Part shown: piece after piece, positions 42,249 through 51,363 of the stretch
How positions within the stretch are numbered: position 1 is the stretch's first letter
How the letters are laid out: the number at the start of each line of letters is the position of its first letter
DNA from: S015-6 sp964479535
GTDB lineage: Bacteria > Desulfobacterota > DSWW01
DNA: 64,000 nt
NCBI GenBank assembly: GCA_964479535.1
Contig: CAYZMM010000003.1
Coordinates: forward strand, 62,001-126,000
Reading direction: 5' to 3'
Position numbers and translations under genes: made by a program
Notes under the pieces: model-generated
What the model saw: only the letters and a program-made list of their open reading frames with translations
What the model was told of the DNA's origin: nothing
The model's database searches: none

Positions 42249-45046
42249 TGGAGACACCGAACGCAACCTACCGCCTGCAACTCCGGCCGGAGTTCGCCTT
42301 CCGGGACGTGGCCCCTCTGCTCCCCTACCTCGAGAAGCTCGGCATCACCCACCTCTACTTCTCCCCGGTCTTCGCCTGCCGGCCCGGGAGCACCCACGGG
42401 TACGACATCGTGGACATGAACGAGATCAACCCGGAGCTCGGGGGCCGCGAGGAACTGCAAGACCTCTCCGCACAGATGCGGCAGGCAGGGGTCGGCTGGA
42501 TCCAGGACATCGTGCCGAACCACCGGGCCTTCCACGGAGGGAACGGCCTGCTCATGGACGTCCTGGAGAACGGGGGCCGGTCCCGGTACCACCGGTTCTT
42601 CGACATCCTCTGGGACCACCCGTACGAGAACATCCGGGGACGGGTCCTCGCCCCGTTCCTGGGCGATTTCTATGCGAGGTGTCTCGAAAAGGGGGAGATT
42701 CGTCTCACCTACGGCAAGGAAGGGTTCGAGATCCGATACTACGAGCTGCGGCTGCCGATCGCCATACGGACCTACAACCGGATCCTCCGGCACGGCCTGC
42801 AGGACCTGAAGGCGAGGACCGACCTGCCCGTGGAGGACCTGGCCAAGCTCCTTGCCCTGATCCGGTTCATCGACGATCTGGAAACCGAGACCCGGCGAAA
42901 CCCCGGATTCCCCTTCTCCTCCTTCGTCAGGGACCTGCTCTGGGAGCTCTGCTCCACCTACCCGTGGGTGCGGAGCCACGTCGACGAAGCGCTCGGCCAC
43001 ATCAACCCGGCAGACGACACCGGCGGCGGGGGAGACGTGGAGATGCTCGACCGCCTGCTGGGCGAACAGAACTTCCGCCTCTCCTACTGGAAGGTGGGCA
43101 CCGAGGAGCTGAACTACCGTCGCTTCTTCTCGATCAACGACCTGATCTGCCTGCGCGTGGAGGACGACCAGGTCTTCGGGGAAACCCACCGCCTCCTGTT
43201 CGAACTGATCGAAGACGGCACGGTGCAGGGCATCCGGATCGATCACGTGGACGGCCTCTACGACCCGGACCGCTACCTCGGGGAACTGCGCAGCCGCTTT
43301 CCGGACCTCTACGTGGTGGTGGAGAAGATCCTGGAGGCGGACGAGCCCCTGCCCGCCTCCTGGCCCGTCCAGGGCACCACCGGCTACGACTTCCTGAACG
43401 CCGTGGGGGGCCTGCTGGCGGCCGGGGAAGAGGCCGAGCCGATGCAGGAGGTGTACGAGGCCTTCATTGGCTCCCGGTCTTCCTTCGAGGAACTGGTGGA
43501 GGCAGGCAAGCGGAACATCATCGAGAAGCACATGGCGGGCGACATCGACAACCTGGCCCTCTGGCTGCGGGCCGTGACCGCCTGGAGCCGGGAAGGCAAC
43601 GACCTGACCATGCACGCCCTGCGGCAGGCCCTGGTGGAAGTCCTGGTGAACTTCCCGGTCTACCGGACCTACGTGAGCCCCGGCGTGTTCGACCCGAGGG
43701 ACCGGGTCACGATCGCCAGGGTCATGGAACGTAGCAAGGAGACGGCCCCCCGTTTTCGGAGAGAGCTCGATCTGATCGGCTCGTCGATCCTGCGCGCCAC
43801 GCTCGAGGACATGCCCGAGGCGGAACGGGCGGACTGGATCGCCTTTGTCATGCGCCTTCAGCAGTACACCGGCCCCCTCACCGCAAAGGGCGTCGAGGAC
43901 ACGGCCTTCTACCAGTACAACCGCCTCCTCTCGCGAAACGAAGTCGGCTGCGACCCCTCCGCCCTCGGCTGCCCCGCCGATGCGTTCCACGCCTTTCAGG
44001 CCGAACGGGTCGAGCAGTGGCCCCACACGCTGAATGCGTCGTCCACCCACGACACGAAACGGGGCGAGGACGTCCGGGCCCGGCTCCACGCGATCTCGGA
44101 AGACCCCCGCGAGTGGGCCCGTCGGCTCGACCGCTGGCACGAGCTGAACGTGGGGCACAAGGAGCACCTCCGCGGCCGCGCGTGCCCGAGTCGAAACGAC
44201 GAGTACGCCCTCTACCAGATCCTTCTCGGCGCCGCGCCCTTCGAGGGGCTTCACGCCGAGGGTTTCCCCTCCCGGCTGGAAGACTACCTCGTCAAGGCCT
44301 GCCGGGAGGGCAAGCGGGAGTCCTCCTGGCTCGCCCCGAACGAGGCGTACGAAAAGGCCCTGACCGGGTTTGCCGGGAAGATCATGGATCCGGATGCGAG
44401 CCACGCCTTCCTCCAGGACTTCACCGAGTACTGGAGAAAGATCTCCCTCCTCGGCGTCTTCAACTCCCTGGCCCAGACGGTCCTGAAGATCGCCGCCCCC
44501 GGCGTTCCGGATTTCTACCAGGGCTCGGAGCTGTGGGACTTCAGCCTCGTGGACCCGGACAACCGGCGGTCCGTGGACTACGAGAAGAGGGCGGATGCCC
44601 TCGCCGGGATCGTGGAGCGGGCCGGGCACGACCGGGCGGGCCTGATCGACGCGCTTTCGGCGGCTCCGGAGAACGGGGAGATCAAGCTCTTCGTCGTCCG
44701 GGAGGCCCTGGCGGTGCGGAGGGAGAACCCCGGGCTGTTCCTCGCGGGCGGCTACGAGCCGCTGCAGCCATCCGGAGAGCGCGGGGGGAACCTGGTCGCC
44801 TTCGCCCGCGTCCGCGACGGGAAGACCGCCGTTGCGGCGGTGACCCGGCACGCGGGCCGTCTCGAGCCGGGGCCGAACCTGCGGATCGCCCCGGAGGCCT
44901 GGGGCGAAACCCGGCTCGCCCTGCCCGGGGAGGCCCCCCGGCACTGGGTCGAGCGTTTCACCGGGGAGAGGATCTCCGGGCAGGGGAGCGTGTCCGCGGC
45001 GGAACTCCTGTGCAGGCTTCCGGTGGCCCTCCTCGTCAGTGATTGA
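42248..45046 (+). CDS. treY: Maltooligosyl trehalose synthase (GH13)
   Basis: 932 residues, ATG overlapping the GH57 stop. TreY turns the reducing end of maltodextrin into a trehalose unit, which TreZ (5.1 kb) then releases. N-terminal TYRLQLRPEFAFRDV and YFSPVFACRPGSTHGYDIVD are signature segments; catalytic regions include IRIDHVDGLYDP (nucleophile), VEKILEADEPLP (acid) and, late in the protein, QNRLLSRNEVG-like and SSTHDTKRGEDVRAR stretches. Its 3' end overlaps the convergent GH13 gene by 11 bp. Confidence 0.94.
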   Translation: METPNATYRLQLRPEFAFRDVAPLLPYLEKLGITHLYFSPVFACRPGSTHGYDIVDMNEINPELGGREELQDLSAQMRQAGVGWIQDIVPNHRAFHGGNGLLMDVLENGGRSRYHRFFDILWDHPYENIRGRVLAPFLGDFYARCLEKGEIRLTYGKEGFEIRYYELRLPIAIRTYNRILRHGLQDLKARTDLPVEDLAKLLALIRFIDDLETETRRNPGFPFSSFVRDLLWELCSTYPWVRSHVDEALGHINPADDTGGGGDVEMLDRLLGEQNFRLSYWKVGTEELNYRRFFSINDLICLRVEDDQVFGETHRLLFELIEDGTVQGIRIDHVDGLYDPDRYLGELRSRFPDLYVVVEKILEADEPLPASWPVQGTTGYDFLNAVGGLLAAGEEAEPMQEVYEAFIGSRSSFEELVEAGKRNIIEKHMAGDIDNLALWLRAVTAWSREGNDLTMHALRQALVEVLVNFPVYRTYVSPGVFDPRDRVTIARVMERSKETAPRFRRELDLIGSSILRATLEDMPEAERADWIAFVMRLQQYTGPLTAKGVEDTAFYQYNRLLSRNEVGCDPSALGCPADAFHAFQAERVEQWPHTLNASSTHDTKRGEDVRARLHAISEDPREWARRLDRWHELNVGHKEHLRGRACPSRNDEYALYQILLGAAPFEGLHAEGFPSRLEDYLVKACREGKRESSWLAPNEAYEKALTGFAGKIMDPDASHAFLQDFTEYWRKISLLGVFNSLAQTVLKIAAPGVPDFYQGSELWDFSLVDPDNRRSVDYEKRADALAGIVERAGHDRAGLIDALSAAPENGEIKLFVVREALAVRRENPGLFLAGGYEPLQPSGERGGNLVAFARVRDGKTAVAAVTRHAGRLEPGPNLRIAPEAWGETRLALPGEAPRHWVERFTGERISGQGSVSAAELLCRLPVALLVSD

Positions 45047-46325
45047 CGATGTAGAGCTTCAGCCCTGCCGGTGCCAGCCGGAGCCTCCACCGGTCTCCCT
45101 CCGGGACCTCTCCCCCTGCCTCGGGCGAGCGGTCCTTCGCCCTTCCCCGGTCCGTGAAGGGCGAACCGGGCTCCACCTGAACCGCCTGCTCCTTCCGGGG
45201 GTCGGTGTTCACCAGCAGGAGGGCCTCCTGCGAGCGGTCCAGGGACCGCCGGTGCAGGACCGTCACGTGCCGGTTGTCCGCGGGCACCTCGGCCATGGGG
45301 CAGTCTTCGCGGAGTACGGGGTGCTCCGATTTCAGGGCCAGGGCGGCACGGATCTCTCCGGTCAGATCGTACCGGGGTTCCTCGAAATCCTCCGGGGCGG
45401 CATTCACCACGTCGCAGGGCTTCCGGAACCCCCACTCGAAACCGAGGGGGATCATCCAGCCCGTGGCGGTGAAGGCGGTGAAGTACATGCGCTGCTTGAC
45501 CGCTTCCCGGTCGCCGTCCAGCTCTTCGGCCAGCCGTTCCGTGTCGTGGGACTCGGGAAACCCGACCGAGCGCGCCCTGCCCTGGAGCTTCCCGTTCTGT
45601 TTCAGGGCCCAGTCCTCGCGGTAATCCCACCACTTCAGGCTGTTGAAGATGTAGTCGAACCCGGCCCGGGCGGTGGCCAGGGTCTCCTCCACCTCGCAGC
45701 CCAGCGTCTCGGCGAACCAGGCGCTCTCCGGAAAGCGCTTCCGGTGTTCCCCGATGAGGAATTCCCAGAGCTTCGCGGGCACCTGGTACGCCGCATCGCA
45801 CCGGTAGCCGTCCACGCCCAGGGAGGCGTAGTGCCGTGCGAGCCGCACCCAGTAGTTCCAGAGCTTTTCGCGATCCGGTGCGCTCTCGTTGTCGATCTCG
45901 GCCAGATCCCCCCACTCGACCCACTCGTCGTCCCGGAGCGCCCCGGGGTGGCGGATCCCGCCCTCGTCGTCCCGCATGTACCACTCCGGGTGATCCACGG
46001 TGAGAGGGGAATCGACGGCCGTGTGGTTGATCACCAGGTCCATCATGACCCGCAGGCCTTGCGCGTGGGCCTCCTCGATGAAGGACTGGAGCTGTTCCTC
46101 CGGCGTCTTCTCCCCGGGCCCGATGAAGATGTCCGCGAAGCAGTAGTAGTCCCGGACGGCGTAGAGGGAGCCGGACAGCCCGGTCTGGTGGAAGGGGTTC
46201 AGGAAGACCCAGTTGAACCCCATGGACGCGATCCGGTCGAGGTGACGCCGCCACGCGGGCATGGAGCCGACGAGCCGCTGGAACAGGTTGTAGACCAGAG
46301 GGACATCCGCGTTCTTCTTCATCAC
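45036..46325 (-). CDS. Alpha-amylase family protein (GH13)
   Basis: 429 residues. Complete small GH13 barrel: MDLVINHTAVDSPL, nucleophile Asp in GVDGYRCDAAYQVP, acid Glu in AWFAETLG, third acid in FPESHDTERLAEE. No signal peptide, so cytoplasmic action on maltodextrin or glycogen is expected; the exact specificity is unclear. It is the last gene of the kai operon, 6 bp after the PAS/LuxR regulator, and convergent to treY. Confidence 0.85.
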   Translation of the reverse strand: MMKKNADVPLVYNLFQRLVGSMPAWRRHLDRIASMGFNWVFLNPFHQTGLSGSLYAVRDYYCFADIFIGPGEKTPEEQLQSFIEEAHAQGLRVMMDLVINHTAVDSPLTVDHPEWYMRDDEGGIRHPGALRDDEWVEWGDLAEIDNESAPDREKLWNYWVRLARHYASLGVDGYRCDAAYQVPAKLWEFLIGEHRKRFPESAWFAETLGCEVEETLATARAGFDYIFNSLKWWDYREDWALKQNGKLQGRARSVGFPESHDTERLAEELDGDREAVKQRMYFTAFTATGWMIPLGFEWGFRKPCDVVNAAPEDFEEPRYDLTGEIRAALALKSEHPVLREDCPMAEVPADNRHVTVLHRRSLDRSQEALLLVNTDPRKEQAVQVEPGSPFTDRGRAKDRSPEAGGEVPEGDRWRLRLAPAGLKLYIVNH

Positions 46326-46331
46326 CGCCCT

Positions 46332-47336
46332 TCAGAGGTTGTTCAGAAAGGAGCCGAGCTCGACGGGCTTGTTCGCGATTCCCAGTTTCCTTCGAATGCT
46401 CTTCCTGTGCTTCTCCACGGTCTGGGTGGACACGTTCATGGAATCGGCGATCTCCTTGCTGGTGAGCCCGCCCCGGATCATCCTGCAGACGTCTATCTCC
46501 TTCAGGGTCAGCTTGGATCCGATCTTGGCCATCTCGCGGCTGTAGGGCGAGGCGAGGTCCTCCAGGAGCCGGCGGATCGCCTTCACGTGAGGCGCGAACC
46601 CGTCCTCCACCCGGAACTTCTCCAGGATCGGCAGCACCGAGTCCCGGATGTTCGCCGCCACGTCTTCCTTGACCTCGCGCTTCTCCTGCGCGATCTGTCC
46701 GATGAGCTCCCGCATGGTCACGTTCTTTCGCTCCAGATCGGCGGCCTGCTCCCGCAGTTGTTCCTGAGAGGCCCTCAGCTCTTCGTACGCCTTCCTCAGA
46801 CCGGCCTCGCTGCGCTTCCTCTCCGTGAGGTCCGTGAGCAGGAGGCAGACGGCGGGCACGTCCTCCATGTCCATGCCCCGGCAGGAAACCTGAACCGGCA
46901 GAAGCAGGCTTCCGTCTGTCTTGCAGAGGTCCACCTCTCCCCTTGCACTCCCCTGAAGGCCCTGCTTCACGAGGGTTTCGATACGATCCCGGGCTTCCGG
47001 GTCCAGAAAGCGGAAGATCCGCGCGCCCCGGACCGCTTCCGGAGTCTGCTGCATGATTTCCGCAAACCGGCCGTTGCAGTAGAGCACCGTCCCATCGGCC
47101 GCCACGGTGGCGGCGCCTTCGTTGATGGATTCCACGAAGATCCGGTAGGCGTAGTTGGCGCCCTTCAGGGTGAAGACGCTCTCGCCGCCCTGCCCGGAGA
47201 CCACCAGGGCGTCCACCTCTCCGCTTCGGATCGCCTGCAGGGTCTCTTCCGCCTCCCGGAGCCTCTCTTTCAAGTCCTGCATCTCTTGAAGAAGCTCTCC
47301 CCGGGCCGGATCGTCCTGTTCGGCGTGTGACGACAC
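46332..47336 (-). CDS. PAS-domain regulator with LuxR-type DNA-binding domain
   Basis: 334 residues from GTG 47336 (AAGGAGG and GAGGG upstream), 20 bp after a kaiB gene. Order: short coiled coil (LKERLREAEETLQAIRSGEVDALVV), a PAS domain with YRIFVESINEGAATV and LTDLTERKR, a second coiled coil, and a C-terminal HTH of the LuxR type (LTLKEIDVCRMI...TSKEIADSMNVSTQTVEKHRKSIRRKLGI). No phosphoreceiver or kinase domain. Likely a cytoplasmic transcription regulator that senses through PAS; its place in the kai operon suggests it is the output arm. Confidence 0.87.
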   Translation of the reverse strand: MSSHAEQDDPARGELLQEMQDLKERLREAEETLQAIRSGEVDALVVSGQGGESVFTLKGANYAYRIFVESINEGAATVAADGTVLYCNGRFAEIMQQTPEAVRGARIFRFLDPEARDRIETLVKQGLQGSARGEVDLCKTDGSLLLPVQVSCRGMDMEDVPAVCLLLTDLTERKRSEAGLRKAYEELRASQEQLREQAADLERKNVTMRELIGQIAQEKREVKEDVAANIRDSVLPILEKFRVEDGFAPHVKAIRRLLEDLASPYSREMAKIGSKLTLKEIDVCRMIRGGLTSKEIADSMNVSTQTVEKHRKSIRRKLGIANKPVELGSFLNNL

Positions 47337-47356
47337 GTTCTTCGCCCTCGTCCTCC

Positions 47357-47674
47357 TTATTTGCCCGCCCCGTTCAGGCCCAGCCCCACCAGGACTCTGT
47401 CCGTTTCCGCCAGGTCCCCCACGAGACGGCGAATGGGTAGGGGGAGCCGTTTGATCAGTGTGGGCGCAGCCACGACCTGGGCCTCCTCGGCCCTCTCGGG
47501 CTGCTGGTAGAGGTCCACCACCTCGAGGCGGTAGCGGCCGTTCAGGTGCTCCTCGCAGATCTTGTTTATGTTCCGGATCGCCCGCACCGACTTCGGGCTG
47601 GTGCCCGACACATAGAGCGTCAGGAGGTATTCCGTACCGGGGGACTTCTCTGCCTTCGACTTGCCGGATGCCAT
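47357..47674 (-). CDS. kaiB: KaiB-domain protein (second copy)
   Basis: 105 residues. Thioredoxin-like KaiB fold: LTLYVSGTSPKSVRAIRNINKICEEHL, then VVAAPTLIKRLPLPIRRLVGDL. KaiB binds KaiC rings in the clock cycle of cyanobacteria; many non-cyanobacterial KaiB proteins act in stress or timing without KaiA. About half identical to the neighbouring KaiB, so they are a recent or maintained duplication. Confidence 0.9.
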   Translation of the reverse strand: MASGKSKAEKSPGTEYLLTLYVSGTSPKSVRAIRNINKICEEHLNGRYRLEVVDLYQQPERAEEAQVVAAPTLIKRLPLPIRRLVGDLAETDRVLVGLGLNGAGK

Positions 47675-47725
47675 GTTCTGCCTCTTCTCTTGGATGCGGT
47701 TTCAAGGCTTGCCTGCACCCGCTCC

Positions 47726-48070
47726 TCATGCAGGTCTCAAGTCCAGCCCCACCAGCACACGCTCGGTGTCCGACAGGTCGCCGATGATCTTCCGCAACGG
47801 AGGCGGCAGCTTCCGGACGAGGGTGGGAATCGCGAGGATCTGGTCCCCGGCGGCCAGCTGCGGGTTCTCGAGGAGATCGATCACCTCGATGCTGTACTGA
47901 CCCTTCAGGTGCTCTTCACAGAGCTGCTTGAGGTTGGCCAGGGCCTGCACGGATTTGGGCGTGTTGCCCGCAACGTACAGCCTGAGCGCCCAGGTCTCCG
48001 CCCCGCCCGGCCCCCCCTGCCCGGGACCTCCCGGCGGCAAGTCCGTGTCTCCTTGCTTCCGCCCTTCCAT
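47726..48070 (-). CDS. kaiB: KaiB-domain protein (first copy)
   Basis: 114 residues from ATG 48070. A Gly/Pro-rich lead of ~25 residues precedes the KaiB fold (ALRLYVAGNTPKSVQALANLKQLCEEHL; ILAIPTLVRKLPPPLRKIIGDLSDTERVL). It lies 76 bp after kaiC and 51 bp before the second kaiB. Confidence 0.9.
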   Translation of the reverse strand: MEGRKQGDTDLPPGGPGQGGPGGAETWALRLYVAGNTPKSVQALANLKQLCEEHLKGQYSIEVIDLLENPQLAAGDQILAIPTLVRKLPPPLRKIIGDLSDTERVLVGLDLRPA

Positions 48071-48146
48071 CAATACCCCCTTTCGGCGGCGGCTCTCCCG
48101 CCGCAGTGTCCTTCGACGCCTCTGGCCGGTGGGGCCCGCTTCCCGG

Positions 48147-49577
48147 TCAACCCCGGCCGCCCGGGAACTCGATGCCCGAGTCGGTGAGCCTGAACTCGCG
48201 GACCTCCTGGCTCTGCTTCCGCCCGCGGGTCTTGGCGACATAGAGAAAGCGCTTGAACTCCCCCTCGCTCTGGAGATTCTGCAACACCACCCAGCAGTCG
48301 ATGGCGGCCGACATGTTCCCGTGCAGCCCCTTCTCGAAACGCGACCCGGCCACCTGATCCGTGAACACCGTGGTGACCCCCCTGCTCTTCAGCCAATCGA
48401 CGAGGATGGTCAGCACCTCGCTGCCGAGGGGCCCGGCGTTTGCCGTGAAGAGGCTGGAGACCGGGTCGATCACCACGAAGCCGGGACCGTGCTCGTGGAA
48501 GGCCTTCTGGAACAGGGAGAGGTGGTGCTCCAGGCCGTAGGCGGTGGGGCGCATGCACCGGAACAGAAGCTTTCCTTCCTGCACACACGGCAGGAGGTTG
48601 ATGTCGATGGAGAGCATGTTTCGGCGGATCTGCTCCTCCGACTCCTCGAACCCCACGAAGAGCCCCTTCTCCTCCCGGCCGCACGCCGACTCTGCGAATG
48701 CCGCCGCGAAGCTGGTCTTTCCCGAGCCCGGAGGCCCCGAAAGCAGGAGGGTGGAGCCTCGATAGACGCCTCCGTCGAGCATTTCGTCCAGGCCCGGGAC
48801 GCCTGTCGAGACGGTCTCGCTGCAGACCGGGTAACCCAGTCCGAACGATGTGATCGGAACGAGCGAGAAGCCTTCCGGAGAGATGACAAAGGGATACTCG
48901 TTCGTGCCGTGACTGGATCCCCTGTACTTCACGATCCGCAGCCTGCGCACCGGGACCTGGTCCTCGACCCTGTGGTCGAGGAGGATCACACAGTCGGCCA
49001 CGTACTCCTCCAGGCCGTGCCTGGAAAGCCCGCCGTCACCCCGCTCGGCCGTGACCACGGCCGTGACGCCCTTCTCCTTGAGCCACCGGAACAGCCGGCG
49101 AAGCTCGGCCCGCAGGAGGGCCTCGTTCGAGAAGGCGGAGAAGAGCGCCTCGATCGTGTCCAGCACCACGCGCTGCGCGCCGATGGAGTCGATGGCATGG
49201 CCCAGGCGCACGAAGAGCCCCTCCAGGTCGTACTCGCCCGTCTCCTCGATCTCGGAGCGCTCCACGTAGACGTGATCGATCAGGAGCTTTCCCACCGAAA
49301 GGAGATCGTGCAGGCCCTGCCCCAGGCCGGAGAAATTCGTCTCCAGCTCCCGGTCGGTCTCCTCGAAGGAGACGAAGACCCCGGGTTCGCCGTACGACCC
49401 TGCGCCCCTTTGGAGGAACTGCATGGCCAGGAGCGTCTTGCCCGCCCCGGCTCCTCCGCACAGGAGCGTCGGCCTGCCCTTCGGGAGGCCTCCGCCGGTG
49501 ATTTCGTCCAGACCCTCGATGCCGGTGGGGCTCTTCACGAGTCCTTCGGGCGGAAGGGCCTCGGCGCTCTCGGTCAT
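48147..49577 (-). CDS. kaiC: KaiC-like double-domain ATPase
   Basis: 476 residues, ATG 49577 with GGAGG 6 bp upstream. Two RecA-like KaiC domains: Walker A GGAGAGKT (41-48) and GPPGSGKT (about 278-285); catalytic Glu pairs in SFEETD and GFEESE; Walker B VVLDTIEALF and VVIDPVSSLF. At the CII autophosphorylation site, where cyanobacterial KaiC has Ser431-Thr432, this protein reads NMSAAID, so the Ser is kept and the Thr is Ala. It therefore could autophosphorylate at one site only. Followed by two kaiB genes; no kaiA is present. Confidence 0.92.
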   Translation of the reverse strand: MTESAEALPPEGLVKSPTGIEGLDEITGGGLPKGRPTLLCGGAGAGKTLLAMQFLQRGAGSYGEPGVFVSFEETDRELETNFSGLGQGLHDLLSVGKLLIDHVYVERSEIEETGEYDLEGLFVRLGHAIDSIGAQRVVLDTIEALFSAFSNEALLRAELRRLFRWLKEKGVTAVVTAERGDGGLSRHGLEEYVADCVILLDHRVEDQVPVRRLRIVKYRGSSHGTNEYPFVISPEGFSLVPITSFGLGYPVCSETVSTGVPGLDEMLDGGVYRGSTLLLSGPPGSGKTSFAAAFAESACGREEKGLFVGFEESEEQIRRNMLSIDINLLPCVQEGKLLFRCMRPTAYGLEHHLSLFQKAFHEHGPGFVVIDPVSSLFTANAGPLGSEVLTILVDWLKSRGVTTVFTDQVAGSRFEKGLHGNMSAAIDCWVVLQNLQSEGEFKRFLYVAKTRGRKQSQEVREFRLTDSGIEFPGGRG

Positions 49578-49673
49578 GCCGGCCTCCTCGTGCCTTTCGC
49601 GCTCTCGGTTTCGTCCCGGTCCTCGGCGTCGCACTCGTCGCTGTTCATCTTACAATTACAAGGAAGCAGAGGG

Positions 49674-51041
49674 CTACGCAACATAAACGGTCTTCACGTT
49701 GACGAACTCGCGGATGCCGTAGAGGGAGAGCTCGCGGCCGTAGCCGCTCGCCTTCACCCCGCCGAAGGGAAGCCTCGGGTCGGACCGCACGAAATCGTTC
49801 ACGAAGCAGCTTCCCGCCTCGATCTCGTTCGCCGCGATCCGTTCGCCTCTCTCCGTGTCCGAGGTGAACACCGCCGCGCCCAGGCCATAGGCGTTGTCGT
49901 TCGCCTTCTTCAGGGCCTCCTTCTCGTCCCGTGCGGAAAGGATGGCCGCCACCGGGCCGAAGGTCTCCTCCGAATAGGCCGGGCAGCCTGCCGGGACATC
50001 GGTCAGGACCGTGGGCGGGTAGAAGGCGCCCTGCCCTTCCGGCACGGTTCCGCCGGTGAGACACCTCGCCCCCTGGTCGATGCTCTCCGTCACCTGGCGG
50101 TGCAGGTCGTCGCGCAGGTCGAGCCGGGCCAGGGGGCCCATGTCCGAGTCCTCCAGGAGCGGATCCCCCATCCGGACCTCCCTCATCCGGGCCGTGAGCC
50201 GGTCCTCGAATTCCTCCCGCCTCGACTCGACCACGATGAACCGCTTGGCCGCGATGCAGCTCTGCCCCGCGTTCAGGAGGCGGCTCGTCGCACACTTCTC
50301 CACCGCCGCCTCCAGGTCCGCGTCCTCGAGCAGGACGTACGGGTCGCTGCCGCCCAGCTCCAGCACGGTCTTCTTGAGCATCTCGGACGCCTTCGCGGCC
50401 ACCGCCTTGCCGGCCCCCGTGCTCCCCGTGAGGGAGACGCCCCGGACGCGGGGGTCTTCGATGACCGCGTCCACCTTGCCGCTTCCCACGAGGAGGGTCC
50501 GGAAGGCGTTCTCCGGAAACCCGGCGTCCCGGAAGAGGCCCTCGATCGCCAGCCCGCAGCCGGACACGTTGGAAGCGTGTTTCAGGACGCAGACGTTGCC
50601 GGCCATGAGGGCCGGCACGGCGAACCGGAAGACCTGCCAGTACGGGAAGTTCCAGGGCATGACCCCGAGGATCACCCCGATCGGCTTGAAGGTGACGAAG
50701 CTCCGGCTCGCGTCCGTCTCGATCGCCTCCGGGGCGAGAAAGCGGGCCGCGTTTTCCGCGAAGTAGGTGCTGACCCAGGAGCACTTCTCCACCTCGGAGC
50801 CGGCTTCCCGCACGGTCTTGCCCATTTCGCTTGCGGCGAGCACGGCCAGCTCCTTCTCCTTTTCCGCGAGCAGGGCCGCCAGGGCCTTCATGGCTGCGGC
50901 CCGGTCCTGCAGGGGTACGGCCCTCCAGGACGCGTACGCCTCGTGGGACCGGTCCAGGATGTCCTCTACCTGGCCCGGCGACATTTCCCCGTAGGATTCC
51001 AGCAACTCTCCGGTCGCCGGGTTGATCGATTCGAGCGCCAT
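49674..51041 (-). CDS. NAD(P)-dependent aldehyde dehydrogenase, succinate-semialdehyde type
   Basis: 455 residues from ATG 51041. Active-site features: cofactor-binding VMPWNFPYWQ, FTGST-equivalent SLTGSTGAGKAV, general base Glu in LELGGSDPYV and nucleophile Cys in LLNAGQSCIAAKRF. Closest in style to GabD/Sad succinate semialdehyde dehydrogenases; other aldehydes are possible. It is first in the kai operon (96-bp gap to kaiC) behind a strong sigma-54 promoter. Whether the gap splits the unit is not known. Confidence 0.87.
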   Translation of the reverse strand: MALESINPATGELLESYGEMSPGQVEDILDRSHEAYASWRAVPLQDRAAAMKALAALLAEKEKELAVLAASEMGKTVREAGSEVEKCSWVSTYFAENAARFLAPEAIETDASRSFVTFKPIGVILGVMPWNFPYWQVFRFAVPALMAGNVCVLKHASNVSGCGLAIEGLFRDAGFPENAFRTLLVGSGKVDAVIEDPRVRGVSLTGSTGAGKAVAAKASEMLKKTVLELGGSDPYVLLEDADLEAAVEKCATSRLLNAGQSCIAAKRFIVVESRREEFEDRLTARMREVRMGDPLLEDSDMGPLARLDLRDDLHRQVTESIDQGARCLTGGTVPEGQGAFYPPTVLTDVPAGCPAYSEETFGPVAAILSARDEKEALKKANDNAYGLGAAVFTSDTERGERIAANEIEAGSCFVNDFVRSDPRLPFGGVKASGYGRELSLYGIREFVNVKTVYVA

Positions 51042-51097
51042 GGTCCTCTTCCTCCATTCCGGGATCAGGTGAATCTCTCCAGCCGCCTCGTTGGCAC

Positions 51098-51113
51098 AGC
51101 AAGGCTCGTGCCA
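51098..51113 (-). promoter_or_regulatory. Sigma-54 promoter for the ALDH-kai operon
   Basis: Minus-strand TGGCAC-GAGCC-TTGCT, full consensus, 57 bp before the start at 51041. Confidence 0.86.
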
Positions 51114-51181
51114 GCCGGCGGAAGGGGGCTGCCCCATGTGCGCAGGCGCCGCGGCGACGGGCCTGAACGCCCGCAGGAGGG

Positions 51182-51230
51182 TGTTCGGGATCCTCACGGT
51201 CTTCCCGGCGAGGTGTGCCGATCTTGCACG
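51182..51230. promoter_or_regulatory. Putative enhancer dyads in the kai/epimerase gap
   Basis: TGTGCC-GATCT-TGCACG at 51214-51230 is a good match, 101 bp upstream of the kai-operon -24 element. A weak one, TGTTCG-GGATC-CTCACG, is at 51182-51198. Both lie between divergent sigma-54 promoters. Confidence 0.5.
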
Positions 51231-51236
51231 CCTTGC

Positions 51237-51252
51237 TGGCACGGGCATTGCT
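51237..51252 (+). promoter_or_regulatory. Sigma-54 promoter for the epimerase gene
   Basis: TGGCAC-GGGCA-TTGCT, full consensus, 112 bp before the start at 51364. Confidence 0.84.
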
Positions 51253-51363
51253 GCGCATGAGGTTCTTGCGAAACCAGGGGGAGACAAGGGAGGGAATCAT
51301 GGTGCAGACAGTTCATTGCAGGATGCCGGTGATTTTTGCCGCAGCCTTTGCGGAGGTGTTCTC

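Noticed and set aside
51091..51106. Second sigma-54-like site on the plus strand (TTGGCACAGCAAGGCT)
   Set aside because: GG and GC are 9 rather than 10 bp apart; it is an artefact of the minus-strand promoter at 51098-51113.
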